Source: Anaeramoeba flamelloides
Taxonomy: Eukaryota > Metamonada > Anaeramoebidae
Direction: 5' to 3'
DNA length: 64,000 nt
Assembly (NCBI GenBank): GCA_027625915.1
Contig: JANTQA010000008.1
Span: 9,983,001-10,047,000 of the forward strand
Part shown: positions 50,369 to 61,274 of the stretch, piece by piece
Position numbering within the stretch: the first letter of the stretch is position 1
Layout: every line of letters begins with the position of its first letter
Translations under genes and position numbers: made by a program
The notes under the pieces: model-generated
What the model was told of the DNA's origin: nothing
What the model saw: only the letters and a program-made list of their open reading frames with translations
The model's database searches: none

Positions 50369-51425
50369 AACTCAATTCCAAAAATTGGGGCACGCCTTCA
50401 AAATCAATTTAATTCCAAGAAGAGTGATATTTGACTCTTAAATAGAAACATTAGATATCAACAATCAATGTAAATAATTTTAAAGTTAATTATTTATCAT
50501 TTTTTTTCATTATTTTTTGATTTTTGATTTTCAATAATTTTTTGGATTTTTTTTGTATTTTTTTTTCAAATAAAAAAAAATTTTCTTTTTTTTTCAAAAC
50601 TTTTCCAAAATCTCAAAATCACTTTAAAATGAAATTTAAAAGTTTTCATTCTAATCACAAAAAAAAAATTTTTTTTTCTCTCAAAAAGAAAAAAGATTCT
50701 TTTTTTATCAAGAAAAAAATTTTTTGAAAAAAAATCATGATATGGTGTGTTAGGGCACATGGCCTACAAACAGAACTTATTATTATTAATGGAAGTGTGA
50801 ATACTGAATGTATTATTAATGATATTATCAAAAAAATCAAAGGAAATTCAACTCGCTAATTCAGAATATAGTGAGTTGAAATGGATTTTCCAAAAGGATG
50901 GAGCTTGTCCACATACCTCAAAAAAAAAAACTCAAACTTACTTAAATCGGGGATGTAATGTTCTGGACCCTTGACCCCCAATTCCACAAATTTAAATCCA
51001 ATTGGGAATTTATGGATACTAAACTGAAAAATTGTAACCAAAAAACGAAGAAGAATTTTTACAATTTTCACTAATGTATGAAATACTTTGAGTTGGGAAA
51101 CCTAAGATAATTAGTAAACTCTATATTTAAAAGGATAGATTTAGTTATCAAAAGACAAGCTGAATCTATTAATAGTTTTTATTAATTTTTCTTTCAATAA
51201 AAAGGGATTTTTTGGTAGCCGTGTTCCAAAAATAGGGGCACACTTTTTTTTATTTTTTCTTTTTTATTTTTCGAATTGAATTTTAAATTTACTATAAGAT
51301 ATATCAATAGTATTAATTAAATATTTCGGGGTCTTTTATTATTTTAATGTTTAAATATCAGGTATTTTGGAGTATATTTTTATTAATGTAATTTTTTTTT
51401 GTGTACCATTTTTTGGAATTGAGTT
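50369..51425 (+). mobile_element. Degenerate Tc1/mariner-family transposon (1057 bp)
   Basis: Termini AACTCAATTCCAAAAATTGG and, inverted, AACTCAATTCCAAAAAATGG, both next to TA (50367-50368, 51426-51427). The middle carries a transposase remnant. A second terminus-like word (GTTCCAAAAATAGGGGCACA) at 51224 suggests an internal repeat or a rearranged end. Confidence 0.82.
50737..51075 (+). pseudogene. Tc1/mariner transposase remnant
   Basis: The catalytic half is recognisable: MIWCVRAHGLQTELIIINGS, then FQKDGACPHTS (family FQQDGAPxHTS, second catalytic Asp), then PPNSTNLNPIGNLW (family NSPDLNPIENLW, where the third catalytic position is the N of STNLNP in place of D). The frame shifts more than once and stops occur. 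The N-terminal DNA-binding half and first Asp are not visible. Dead copy. Confidence 0.8.
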
Positions 51426-51427
51426 TA

Positions 51428-53002
51428 TATATATATTTGGTTTCAAATATATATTTTTTTAAAATGGAATTTGTTTTGAGAAAAATAAAAGTCAAAGTTA
51501 AAGAAATTAAAAAAATGAAAAAGAAATAAAAACATGGATTAAAAAATGAAAAAAAGTTTTACTAAATTAGAAAGAATAATTGTTTTTTTCAAAATATGGA
51601 AAATTTCTTTTTGTTATATTATTTTGGATAGAATCTTTACAAAAACTTCACACAGTGTTAATATAAAGCCAGTTAACATTTTTTAAAAATTATTTATTTT
51701 TTTATTTTATTTTCAACTTTTGTTATTTTAACTTTTATTTTGTTTTTTTCTTTCCAATTTCATCATAGGGGAATCACTTAGTGTCACAATATTAGAAAGT
51801 AATGTTTTGATGTTTTTATATGTATAACTTTCTTTTTCAAGATAAAGAATTTCATAAAAGGATAAAAATAAAATTAAATGAAAAATTCATGTTATTTAAA
51901 ACTCTTTGGAAACTTGTACTAAGTGGAGCCCTTAAAATAAACTCAAATTCAAAATTTATAACCCACCAAAATTCAATTTTTCATAAAAAAAATCTGATTT
52001 AATCAATTCTAGAATAAATACTAAATTAGTAGTATTTACTAATTGGAATGTTAACAATTGTTGATAAATAACAATACTCGTAAAACAACAAAATAAATAA
52101 TTATCAATACTAATAAATTATCGGTTTGTTAGAAATTTCTGGAGAGAGTAAAACAAAAAAAAAAAAAATACATAGGTAAATTTTTAAATTTTTATTAGGA
52201 ACTATTGATCGATCAACTGGTTAGATATCATTGGCTAATTTTATTTGAGGGTCTTCTATTTTGAAAAGCAAACTTTAAAATAATATCACTCAGTTGATTA
52301 AAATTATTGATCGAATGAACAAAACAGGTTACTTAATTCAAAAAATGAAATGTAAACAAAAAAATTAAAAGATAAAAAAATGTTTTTCATATTTTACAAT
52401 AATGAAAATTATTTCCAATTTAAATCAAATTGTATTATTGTGATTCTTTTAACTATTTTAAATGTGTAGAAAATTTTGAAATTTAGTTTATTTCTACTAA
52501 ACATTTCGTTCTATTTAACTATTAAATTTGAATTCTTGGGCGTGTCTCTTTTTTAAAAAACTTTATTAATTTAAAAATTTTGAAAAATATTGTTCAAGTG
52601 TATCCAAAATAAAAAATAAAAAATAAAAAATAAAAAAAACTGAGTTTATATGGTCTTATTTATGATTTAATTTTTAAAATTCATATTAGCAGTGATATTA
52701 AAAAAATAAATTACTTTTTTGAATGAATATACAAGTTAACTCTTCATATTGAGGATTGATATTGAAAAAATTAAAATCTTCATATCTTGTATGTGTAACT
52801 AAGTCAAAACATACTGGATCGGTATACATGGAAATCATTGCAAATAGGTTTATAATTTCTCAAATAAATAAATAAAAAAGAAAAGGTAAAGAAAAAAGAA
52901 GAGGAATTAAAAAAAAAAGAATAAAAAGAAGAGGAATTAAAATAAAAATAAAAAAGAATAAAAAAGAATAAAAAGAATAAAAAGAAGAGAAAAGAATAAA
53001 GA
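51428..53002. other. Gene-free region downstream of EXO1
   Basis: Ends in purine-rich AAAAGAATAAAAAGAAGAGG-type repeats (52870-53000) just past the EXO1 stop. Nothing else supported. Confidence 0.55.
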
Positions 53003-56000
53003 TTAATTTTTATCTGTCTCCTCTTGGAACCGTTTTAAAAATTTAAGATTTGCAAATGAATTTTTTCTTTTTGGCAATGCTGTTGAATATTTATTTTTAT
53101 TAATGCTTGTGTTCTTTTGATAATTGGAATGTTTTCCAAGTTCCAAATAATTTCGATTTTTCGAGGATGGTGAGAGTACTTTTTCATTGTCTTTAAATAA
53201 TTTTTTAGAATTGAATCTTCTTTTTTTTGTTTTTGAATTTATTAAAGGTGAGCGTCTATTTTTTTGCTGTAAATTTGAATTTTTTCTTGGTGAAAAGGTT
53301 AGTCTTTTAGCAGAAGAGATTTTATTAAAAATTGTTGAATTATCCTTATTCTTTTTATTATCCAAACGGTGTTGTGGTGATGGAGAAAGGAATGATTGTG
53401 GTGAAAGAAATGATGTTGATACTGGTGTTGATGTTGATGTTGATTTTGATTTTGATGTTGATTTTGGTGTTGATTGGATGGGTAAATGAGTTTTTAAATT
53501 ATTTGAATTGATATTTAAAAAAATTTCTTTCTCTTTCTGATTTTGTTCAATGGAATTAAATCTTGATTTTAAATTCTCTGAATTTAAGGTATTTTGAAAA
53601 GATTTAAATAAATTTTTTCTAATTTTTTTATCAGTTAAACATTTATTGTGAAGGTTCATTGCTCTTTGTGATTTATTTTTGTTTTGTAGATTTGGTGGTG
53701 CAGAAAATGGGTTACTGTTTAGGGTTGGAATTTTTTTAGGTGTTTTGATCGGTGTTTTTGGAATTGAAATCAATTTTATTTTTTTGTCATTATTGATTAA
53801 TTTGTTTGAATTAATATTATTGCTGTTGCTGTGGAATTGATCAGAATTTTCAGATTTTAAATTATTTTTCAATACACCCTCATATTGTGAATTTGATTGG
53901 ATATATTTAAATCTCTCATTTAGTTTGGGGTCTAGGAGTGGCGCTTTTCTCTTTTTCTTGGAATCAAAGGGGTTATGATCTGTGATGTTATGCAGTAGTG
54001 GTTGCTTTTTAAAGATTTCATTATTGCCAAAAATTTGTTTTTGTTTAAGAAATTCGTTTGTTTGTTTGATCTTTTTTTCAATATTTGTAGTTTTTGAGAA
54101 AAATGTAATTGGCTTTGAATTAATTAACCCAAAAGAATTTGAATTGTTTTGTTGGGTTTGTGTTATTAATGATCGATTACCACGCATTGTTTTCAAATTG
54201 GTATAATAATTATTATCTTTATTTTGGTTTGTAATATGGTTTGGATGTTCGTTCAGGGTGTTTGTTTCTTCTTGGTTGTAAAAATCATTTGTATTGAAAT
54301 ATTTGTCATCATTATTGACTTTAAATTCTACTTCATTCATTAAAGAAGGGTTAATATAAACTATTTTTTTTTGGACCATAAAGTTATTATTGAGGTTTTT
54401 AATCTCATTTTTCTTATTTTTTAATTCCTGTGTGTCAACTTGATTTTTTGTATTTCCAGTTTCATCGCCTTTCTTAAAATTTTTATTAGTTAAAGTCAAA
54501 TTCTCATTTTGATAATCAGAAATTTCTTCCTGGGGATCTAAAATGGTTAAAAAATCTGAAATTTGTTGGTTGTTTGGAGAATTATTAATATAATTGGTTT
54601 GTTTTGTATTGCTGTTGTTATTATGATAACTGTCATTGCTGGTGGTGGTTTTGTTGTTTTTATTGTTGTTGTAGTTGTTGTTATTCTTATATTCATTATT
54701 ATTATCGTTATTTGTAATGGTGTTCTTGGTATAATTCGTTTGTTTATTTTTATGAATTTTAAACTTGGATAAGCCCATAAATTTTAAAATCTTTTGGTGA
54801 TCAAAACGAAGAAAAGTGGAAGGATGTAAAACCCCATTTGCGATCCCCTTGGCAATTTCGGGCTTGATCATTTTTCCCAAAAATTCATATTTGTAATTGT
54901 TTTGAGTAATATCTTCGTCCAGCGATATTGACTGATCATACTCACGGAAGTGTTTAACTTTTTGTTGAATTGGATCATATACAACCTGATGTAAAAATGT
55001 TAAAAAGCTCTTTTTAAAATTCTGTTCATAATTAAAAGGAACATTCAATTTGCTATCATACCTTAACATTTGAAACACTTGTTCGATTGTCTCATATTTT
55101 GTTAATAATACATAAGCTTTTTTCAGCCCAATCCCTTTTATTGAATCCAAATAATCGCAGCCGCTTAGGATACACATTTGGATAAATTTTGGATAATCCC
55201 AACTCCTAAAATCAAATTCAACCTTCGTGCTTCTTCTTTTTTTTTTTTGTTTCTTGAGCAAGCCACCAAAATTATTGTTGTTGTTGCTGCTGCCGCTTTG
55301 TTTCTTATTTTGATCACTCTCTTTATTGTTTTTGATGCAGCCAATTGTCCAGATGTCTTTTGATAAGATTTGCTCCACAGAAGCCGAAGAAGGATCGTAG
55401 CGATGTAAAAAGATCTTTGTACCATAGACAACTAAATCAGAATCTACACTGTAGACACAGTCACAGTATCCAATTTTTGATAAATAGGCCAACTGGACGT
55501 CCGCTTCATATGGTGCAACAATAATTTCAATGCCTTTCTCCTTTAATTTGTAAATAAATCCCTCTGCAATTTCTGGTGTTATTTCGATTGCAGCACAAAA
55601 TTTTTTATTCGCCTTTTCAACTTCTCCTCTCTGCAATAAGGCTAACGCTTCTGTTTTGTTTTTCTTTCTTTGTTTATTTCGTTTTTCGTTTGTGTTGGAT
55701 TTCATTAAAATATCCGATCCATCAAAGACCACAATTGGAGTAATTCCATATTTCTGGAATTGTGAGATGAAATTCATACAATAAGAGTACAGTCTATATA
55801 TTTTTATTTGGTTTTGTTTTGTTGGTTGTGGTTTTTTGAAAATAGAAACAGAGAATTAAATTTTGTGATTTTTTTTTTTTTTTTCAAGTTAAAAGGAAGA
55901 GTTTCTGAAAAAAGAAACGAATTTTATACCTAGGTACAGGTTCTTCTAAAATAAGTTTTCTGCTACACTTACATGCTCCTTTGTAAAGAATTACATAGCC

Positions 56001-56090
56001 ATCGATCGCGATTTTTTTTCCCTTAAATTCGCTCAAATGCTTTTTTTTTGAGATTGAATTTAACGCTTGAAGAAGTCCAGTGATCCCCAT
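53003..56090 (-). CDS. EXO1: Exonuclease 1 (5'-3' exonuclease / flap endonuclease, Rad2 family)
   Basis: Nuclear 5'-3' exonuclease of mismatch repair and double-strand-break resection. Exons 56090-55930 and 55793-53003, intron 136 nt (GTATAA...TATATAG); the split codon restores R54. 983 residues. Metal ligands sit at the same numbers as in human EXO1: D30 (AIDGY), D78 (VFDG), E150 and D152 (APYEADVQLAY), D171 and D173 (VDSDL). The last, in LSGCDYLDSIKGIGLKKA, is D267 instead of D225, owing to an insert of about 42 residues (around 205-248, rich in Asn, Lys and Ser). H2TH region intact. The C-terminal 600 residues are Asn/Lys/Ser-rich and disordered, with a basic KKKRK likely nuclear signal and SKPITFF, weakly like the MLH1-binding MIP box. 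The ATG at 56090 is forced, since Gly2 follows and the codon before is TTG. Confidence 0.96.
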
Positions 56091-56344
56091 CAAAGGTGAA
56101 AATTAAAATTTTTTTGTTTTTGAAAGTTGTTTGAATTAAAGATTTTTTTTTGTTTTCAAAGAATAAACAAAGAGAATCGTTAAAAAAGTTTTTTGAAGAA
56201 AAATGATTTGTTCCAAACTTTTTTGTCTCAAATAGTGATCAGATTTGTTTTTATTTCACACAGCTAATAATCTCTTATGACTTTGTCAAAGGAGTTTAGT
56301 GTTCAGTGAGATATAATATACTGTTTTAATTGTGAATTTTTAAA

Positions 56345-56783
56345 AGTTATTAATAAGAGAATCACTATTAAAAATAAAGTTCCTTTGAAAAAACATTTTT
56401 AACACAATACGAGGTGTTTGGATTGTCCTTTGATTTTAGGATCCAGTAAAAGTTTGATAAATTTGAATTTAGCTTTGGTGATAAATCTTTACCTGATACG
56501 ATTGGAAGTTGGTGGGGTTTCAAAAAAACACATATTTATTTTACTTTAACTCATAAAAAGCTTGCAAAAAAACAATTACTTACAATTGTGGTTGGGTTCT
56601 CGAAAACACAACCGACTTACAATAAAGAGTCTAGTAAAGATTTTTGAAGCAATGAAAAATTCAAATTTGAAAAACTTGGACTAGATCCTCTCGTCAATGC
56701 ACAACCCAAACACCTCGTATTGTCTGAAAAATGTTTTTTCAAAGGAACTTTATTTTTGATAGTCCTACTCTTATTAATAACTT
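56345..56783. mobile_element. Foldback element (about 80-bp inverted arms)
   Basis: Left arm 56345-56430 and right arm 56700-56783 are inverse copies, including TTCCTTTGAAAAAACATTTT and ACAATACGAGGTGTTTGG. Within them TACGAGGTGTTTGG may mark the true termini of an inner element of about 310 bp (56410-56720). No coding capacity. Confidence 0.75.
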
Positions 56784-56813
56784 CGTCTTTCTCACATTGG
56801 TGTATGTCTCGAA

Positions 56814-56960
56814 CAGCTGCTCAAAACCAATAATGAAATCTATAATAAAAAGTAAAATTAATTTCTTTGTCATATATTCCTTTCTTGAAACGACTTTTGA
56901 GGTCATAAAGCTGCCTATTGCAAAGTATAAAAATTATTTCATATGATCTTTTAAAAGCTA
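56814..56960. mobile_element. Diverged fragment of MITE family B
   Basis: CAGCTGCTCAAAACCAATAATGAAATCTATAAT-like start followed by GCCTATTGCAAAGTATAAAAATT matches the left part of 1667-2182 at moderate identity. Right end not found. Confidence 0.45.
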
Positions 56961-57099
56961 CGATGAAAATTGTTCGATAACAAAGCTGGATATTCTAACA
57001 ATTTATTAAAAAGTTGTCTATTGGAATCATAAAGATTAGAGCTTTTGATGAGATTGTATAATTTTGGTATTAGAAATTAAAAAATGGTAATCTTAAAAG

Positions 57100-57905
57100 A
57101 TCGCGAGTAGTCCCACTTTAGAGCAAAAAATCATAAAACCACAATATTCTCCATTAGTGCGATAAAATAACAATTGTGATACAAGGGGAAATTATTTTTT
57201 TGAAATTGCCTATTAAATAACTATTAACATTTAAAAGATCTCAAGACTTTTAAAACTCCTTTACCCTTTAAAAATGTTAGAAAATGTTTGAAAGGATTCT
57301 AATCGTCTTCGGGTGTTTGAAAGGTATGAAAGATATAAAACTTTATAAAAGGTCTGGCTTTTTTGGAAAAAAAAAATTTTATTTTTTTAATTTTTTTAAC
57401 AAATTATAAAACCTAAAATGCCTGTGAATACTATGATCAAACAAAAAATCTTCCATTTCAACAATATACTTGAATATAAAATAAATAAGTTTTTTAAAAT
57501 GGTTTTATTACATTTACAATTTTAAATAACTAAAAGGAATCAAGAGTAATTTTCCTTCTTATTGGTGATCGATCAAAACAAAAACCTCTAAACTCTAGTT
57601 ATGTTTTCTCGGCAATACAAAGATAAGAGAAGAAGAAGAACAATTAGAAAACAAATATTCGAAAAAATCTTAATAATTGGTTATAAAGTTGGTTCTTGTT
57701 GAGAAAACTTTTAAAAGGTTATCCTAAACCCTTTCAGCTATCCTCAAAAAAAAAAAAAAGGAAAATGTTTTCACCCAGAGAACACATTCTTTAAAGAAAG
57801 AGTGAAGGGTCGGTTGTTTTAGAAGCTCTTTTTATTCAATATATTTACAACACCAGTTTTGACTGAGAAAATATTAATTTCTCTTTAGTTCCCATTGTTG
57901 TTGAT
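57100..57905. repeat. Dispersed repeat R, copy 3
   Basis: Aligns with 22640-23420 (for example GTTTGAAAGGTATGAAAGA, TTTTCCTTCTTATTGGTGAT, AACACATTCTTTAAAGAA). The middle also matches 18361-18600. No supported coding frame. Confidence 0.65.
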
Positions 57906-59636
57906 CTTAAAAGATCAATGGATCAGTTTGTCAACCAAAATCAAATTAAAATACATTTGAAACTCTTGCTTTGATTTGATCCTTGATTTGAATCAAATAA
58001 CTTTTTTTGTTGTTTTTGAAAGAATAACTTTTTTTCACCTAATCTGTTTTTTGATCATGAAAAATTTTTCTTTTTATAATTTTCATTGAATTAACCTTAA
58101 AAGATATCAGTTATTATATTGCGATTTAAGATTTATCACAATATTATGACAATTCGGGCCTTTTTTTTACAATTATCATGATTTTAAATAATATCTTGAT
58201 AATTAATTTAATCCCAATTTTCTTGATTATTGTGATTATCAACAATATTGTGATTTGATAAAAATAATTACTATTTTTGTAAATTTATCATGACTAAAAA
58301 AGATATATTCAAATCCTCGATTTTATTGGTTTTTTTTTTCATATCTTATCTTATCAGAAAAAAAGATTATAATATTATAGAAAAATCTTCATCAAAATTA
58401 GTGTAAATTTTATTTTGTTTATCTGAGAATTTTTGACTTCACAAGCGATTTTTGTTTCAATTTTTTTTTTTTTTTTTTAAATATCAGATAAAATTCTTAA
58501 AGATTAGTACTCATTTATAAAAATGTTTTTTTACAATATGTGCTTTTTGATCCACATTTTCAACTTTTTAACAAACTAGGTCAGCATTATAATTTAATGT
58601 CCAAAAATGTTTATGGCAGTCCAGAGCAACAAAAAAATAAATTCTAAAAATTACAGTCTGTCAAACTACATCTTAGATTTCAGTTATACGTCTTTTATAA
58701 ATTATCTTTTCAAAATTATCATAATCTTATGTCATTAAGAAAAGATATCTATTAAACTAATTAAGATTTAAATACTACCCTTTTCAAAATTTCCTATTTT
58801 TGAAAAAAATGTTTATTTTTGGTGTATTTTTTTATTGAGATAAGTAACAACCGATGAACTTCCAATTGGACATTGCGAAAGTAAAAATGAATAAATATTA
58901 AAATAATTTGCAGAAAAAGAAAAAAAAAAGGGGGGGGGGGGGGGGTATATATTACAACTGAAACAACAAAAAAAAAATAAAATGATAAATTATTTTCCAA
59001 AAAACAGGAAAAAAACAGTTTTCGGTTTAATTTAACAATATCTTTTGAAAACAATATTTGATTTTATTTTAAAATTAAAAAATACGTTTCTTTTTAGACT
59101 ATTAATAAAATAGATTAAATTAATCTCTTCACTAAGTCAAATAAAAATTTTAAAAATTTTACAATTAAAAATGAAAATAATATTACTAAAAATTTTAATT
59201 TTTTTTCCAATTCCAATTAATATCTAATAAAATTGGTAAAGCCCTTTTAAAAATTGTTATATATAATAATGCTTATTATAGGAGTGTATTTTAAAAATAG
59301 AAAATTTAAAGATTTTTTACAAAGAAATTTTCCGAGTTATGTTATTTTGTCTTCTAACAGCTTTAGTTCATAAATTTCTCTTTGAAAAATAATTAGTTTT
59401 GAATTTTTCAAAATAAGCTTTATTGGTGATCAACAATTTAAAAAAACATTAGATTATTTGAAAATCTTCAATTTGAAAAAAATTCCTATCTTTTAGGTTA
59501 AAATTGGTTTAATCCCATTTACATTAGTGCGTGGTTATTTAGTAACACTCTAAATTTGACAAAGTAGGGATTTTAATAAAAATCTGGAGATAAAATTAAT
59601 ACATTCGAGAAAAGAACAAAATGAAAAAAAAATCTA
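57906..59636. other. Gene-free region with A9-G16 tract
   Basis: AT-rich. At 58921-58945 an A run changes to sixteen G. No exon or paired repeat seen. Confidence 0.55.
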
Positions 59637-60870
59637 TTAGATCTCAAAAAGTGCCAAAGAATGTAACTTCAAAACTAACAAAGCTGATTTCAAAATTGTA
59701 TATTCTATCACCATTCTAATTGGACATTGAGTGTCTCTCTTTTGTGTTAATTTTGAAAAATGTCCTTGTTTTTGATTTTTGGATATCGACCTTACTCCTA
59801 AATGTTGATTATTTTTTAATACTGTTAATTGCAAAATAAATGGATAAAAATTTTCACTCAGCTTTTCAAAATAATCACATTCCAAGAATGAAAACAAATC
59901 ATCAAAATTATCAATTCTATAAGGTGAAATCAATAATTTAAACTGATTTACAAATATTAACAATTGAAATTTTCCTTGATTTTAAAACTTTTTTTCGGAA
60001 AGCTGAATGAAAATTTTGATCCATTTATTTTGCAAAAAATAGTAGGTATTGGACCCATTAAAAATTAAAAATTTTTTTTTTATCTTGTGAAAAATTTTAT
60101 TTTTCTCGTAATGACTTTACCCTTAACAAAAATAACAGATTGTTTCCAAACAGAGTAAAACTGAATCCAAAATTTTCATTGAGACAATTCATTTCTAAAT
60201 GAAGTGTAAAAAGAGTCGCTCCATAATTAAATTCAAGCTCATGAACGTTGTAAAAAGTTTCCTAAAAGCTTTTATGATTAGAAGTAAAATTTTTTGCAAT
60301 TAGCTTTAGATTTCTGTCTCAAAAAAGCAAAAGTGGAGATTTTTTAGAAACAAAAGACTTTTGTAAATGATTTTAGCTTTGATCATAATCAGCCTTTGTG
60401 TGTAACTTTTAAATTTGTCAAATTGTTCCTCGTTTGGACTGGACTGAATTCTGATTTGTGAGCAAAAACTTTTTATTTGGTTGAAATCACGAATCTTTTG
60501 AAAAAATGAAAATTATTCTCTATTTAAAAGACAAAACATGATTTTTATTTTTCCAATCAAGAGATCTTTTCTTAAAGTCACCTTTTTTGATTTTGAAATT
60601 GAAATTTTGAGTCTTGTAAATTCTGACATAGAACCTTTTACCCCTTGAGTTTGTATAAAAAAAAATTATTCTTGTCAACACTATTAAACTATTTGTTGAC
60701 CAATTAGAGTACACTACAGAATCTAAACCAAAAGTTGTTTTACTTTTGCTTTCAAAAAAGTTTGGAACATATTTTTTTTTCAAATAAAGTAAACAAAAGT
60801 TTGACTTAAAATTCTTATGGTATTCCTTAAAATCCCAAAACAGTGTCCAAAATCTCGGCACAAAATCGTT
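59637..60870 (-). pseudogene. Unidentified decayed coding region (about 1.2 kb)
   Basis: Successive minus-strand segments read like protein: RFWTLFWDFKEYHKNF at the 5' side, NVHELEFNYGATLFTLHLEM in the middle, YRIDNFDDLFSFLECDYF near the 3' end. They are in different frames with several breaks, and part of the region recurs at 46430-46720. The alternation of aromatic and hydrophobic residues suggests beta-rich domains, but I do not recognise the family. Either a dead member of a gene family or an element gene. Confidence 0.45.
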
Positions 60871-61072
60871 TTAGAGAAAAAACTTTTATTTTTTATTCTT
60901 TTTAATTTACATTTTTTTAGTTTTATCCACCCAACACAAATTTTCAATAAAAATCACTTTTAATGTTTGTCGTTTAATATTCAACACTCTTTGTTTTGCT
61001 TTCAATATTTAAAATCTTTATCTTTTTCTTTTTTTTTTTTTCTTGTTTTTTGTTTTTTCTTAATTTCTAAAG

Positions 61073-61237
61073 GTCAAGAAAAAGAAGATCACAAACAAAA
61101 AAGTCATTTCAAAACTTAAACATAGAATTAAAAAAGGAAAAGGTGAATTTCACAAAATGGACCAACAAATTAGTAATAATTTTTTTTTTTTTTTTTTTTT
61201 TTTTGTAAAAATTGCTCACATAACAAACCTGAATAAT

Positions 61238-61274
<37 letters not shown>

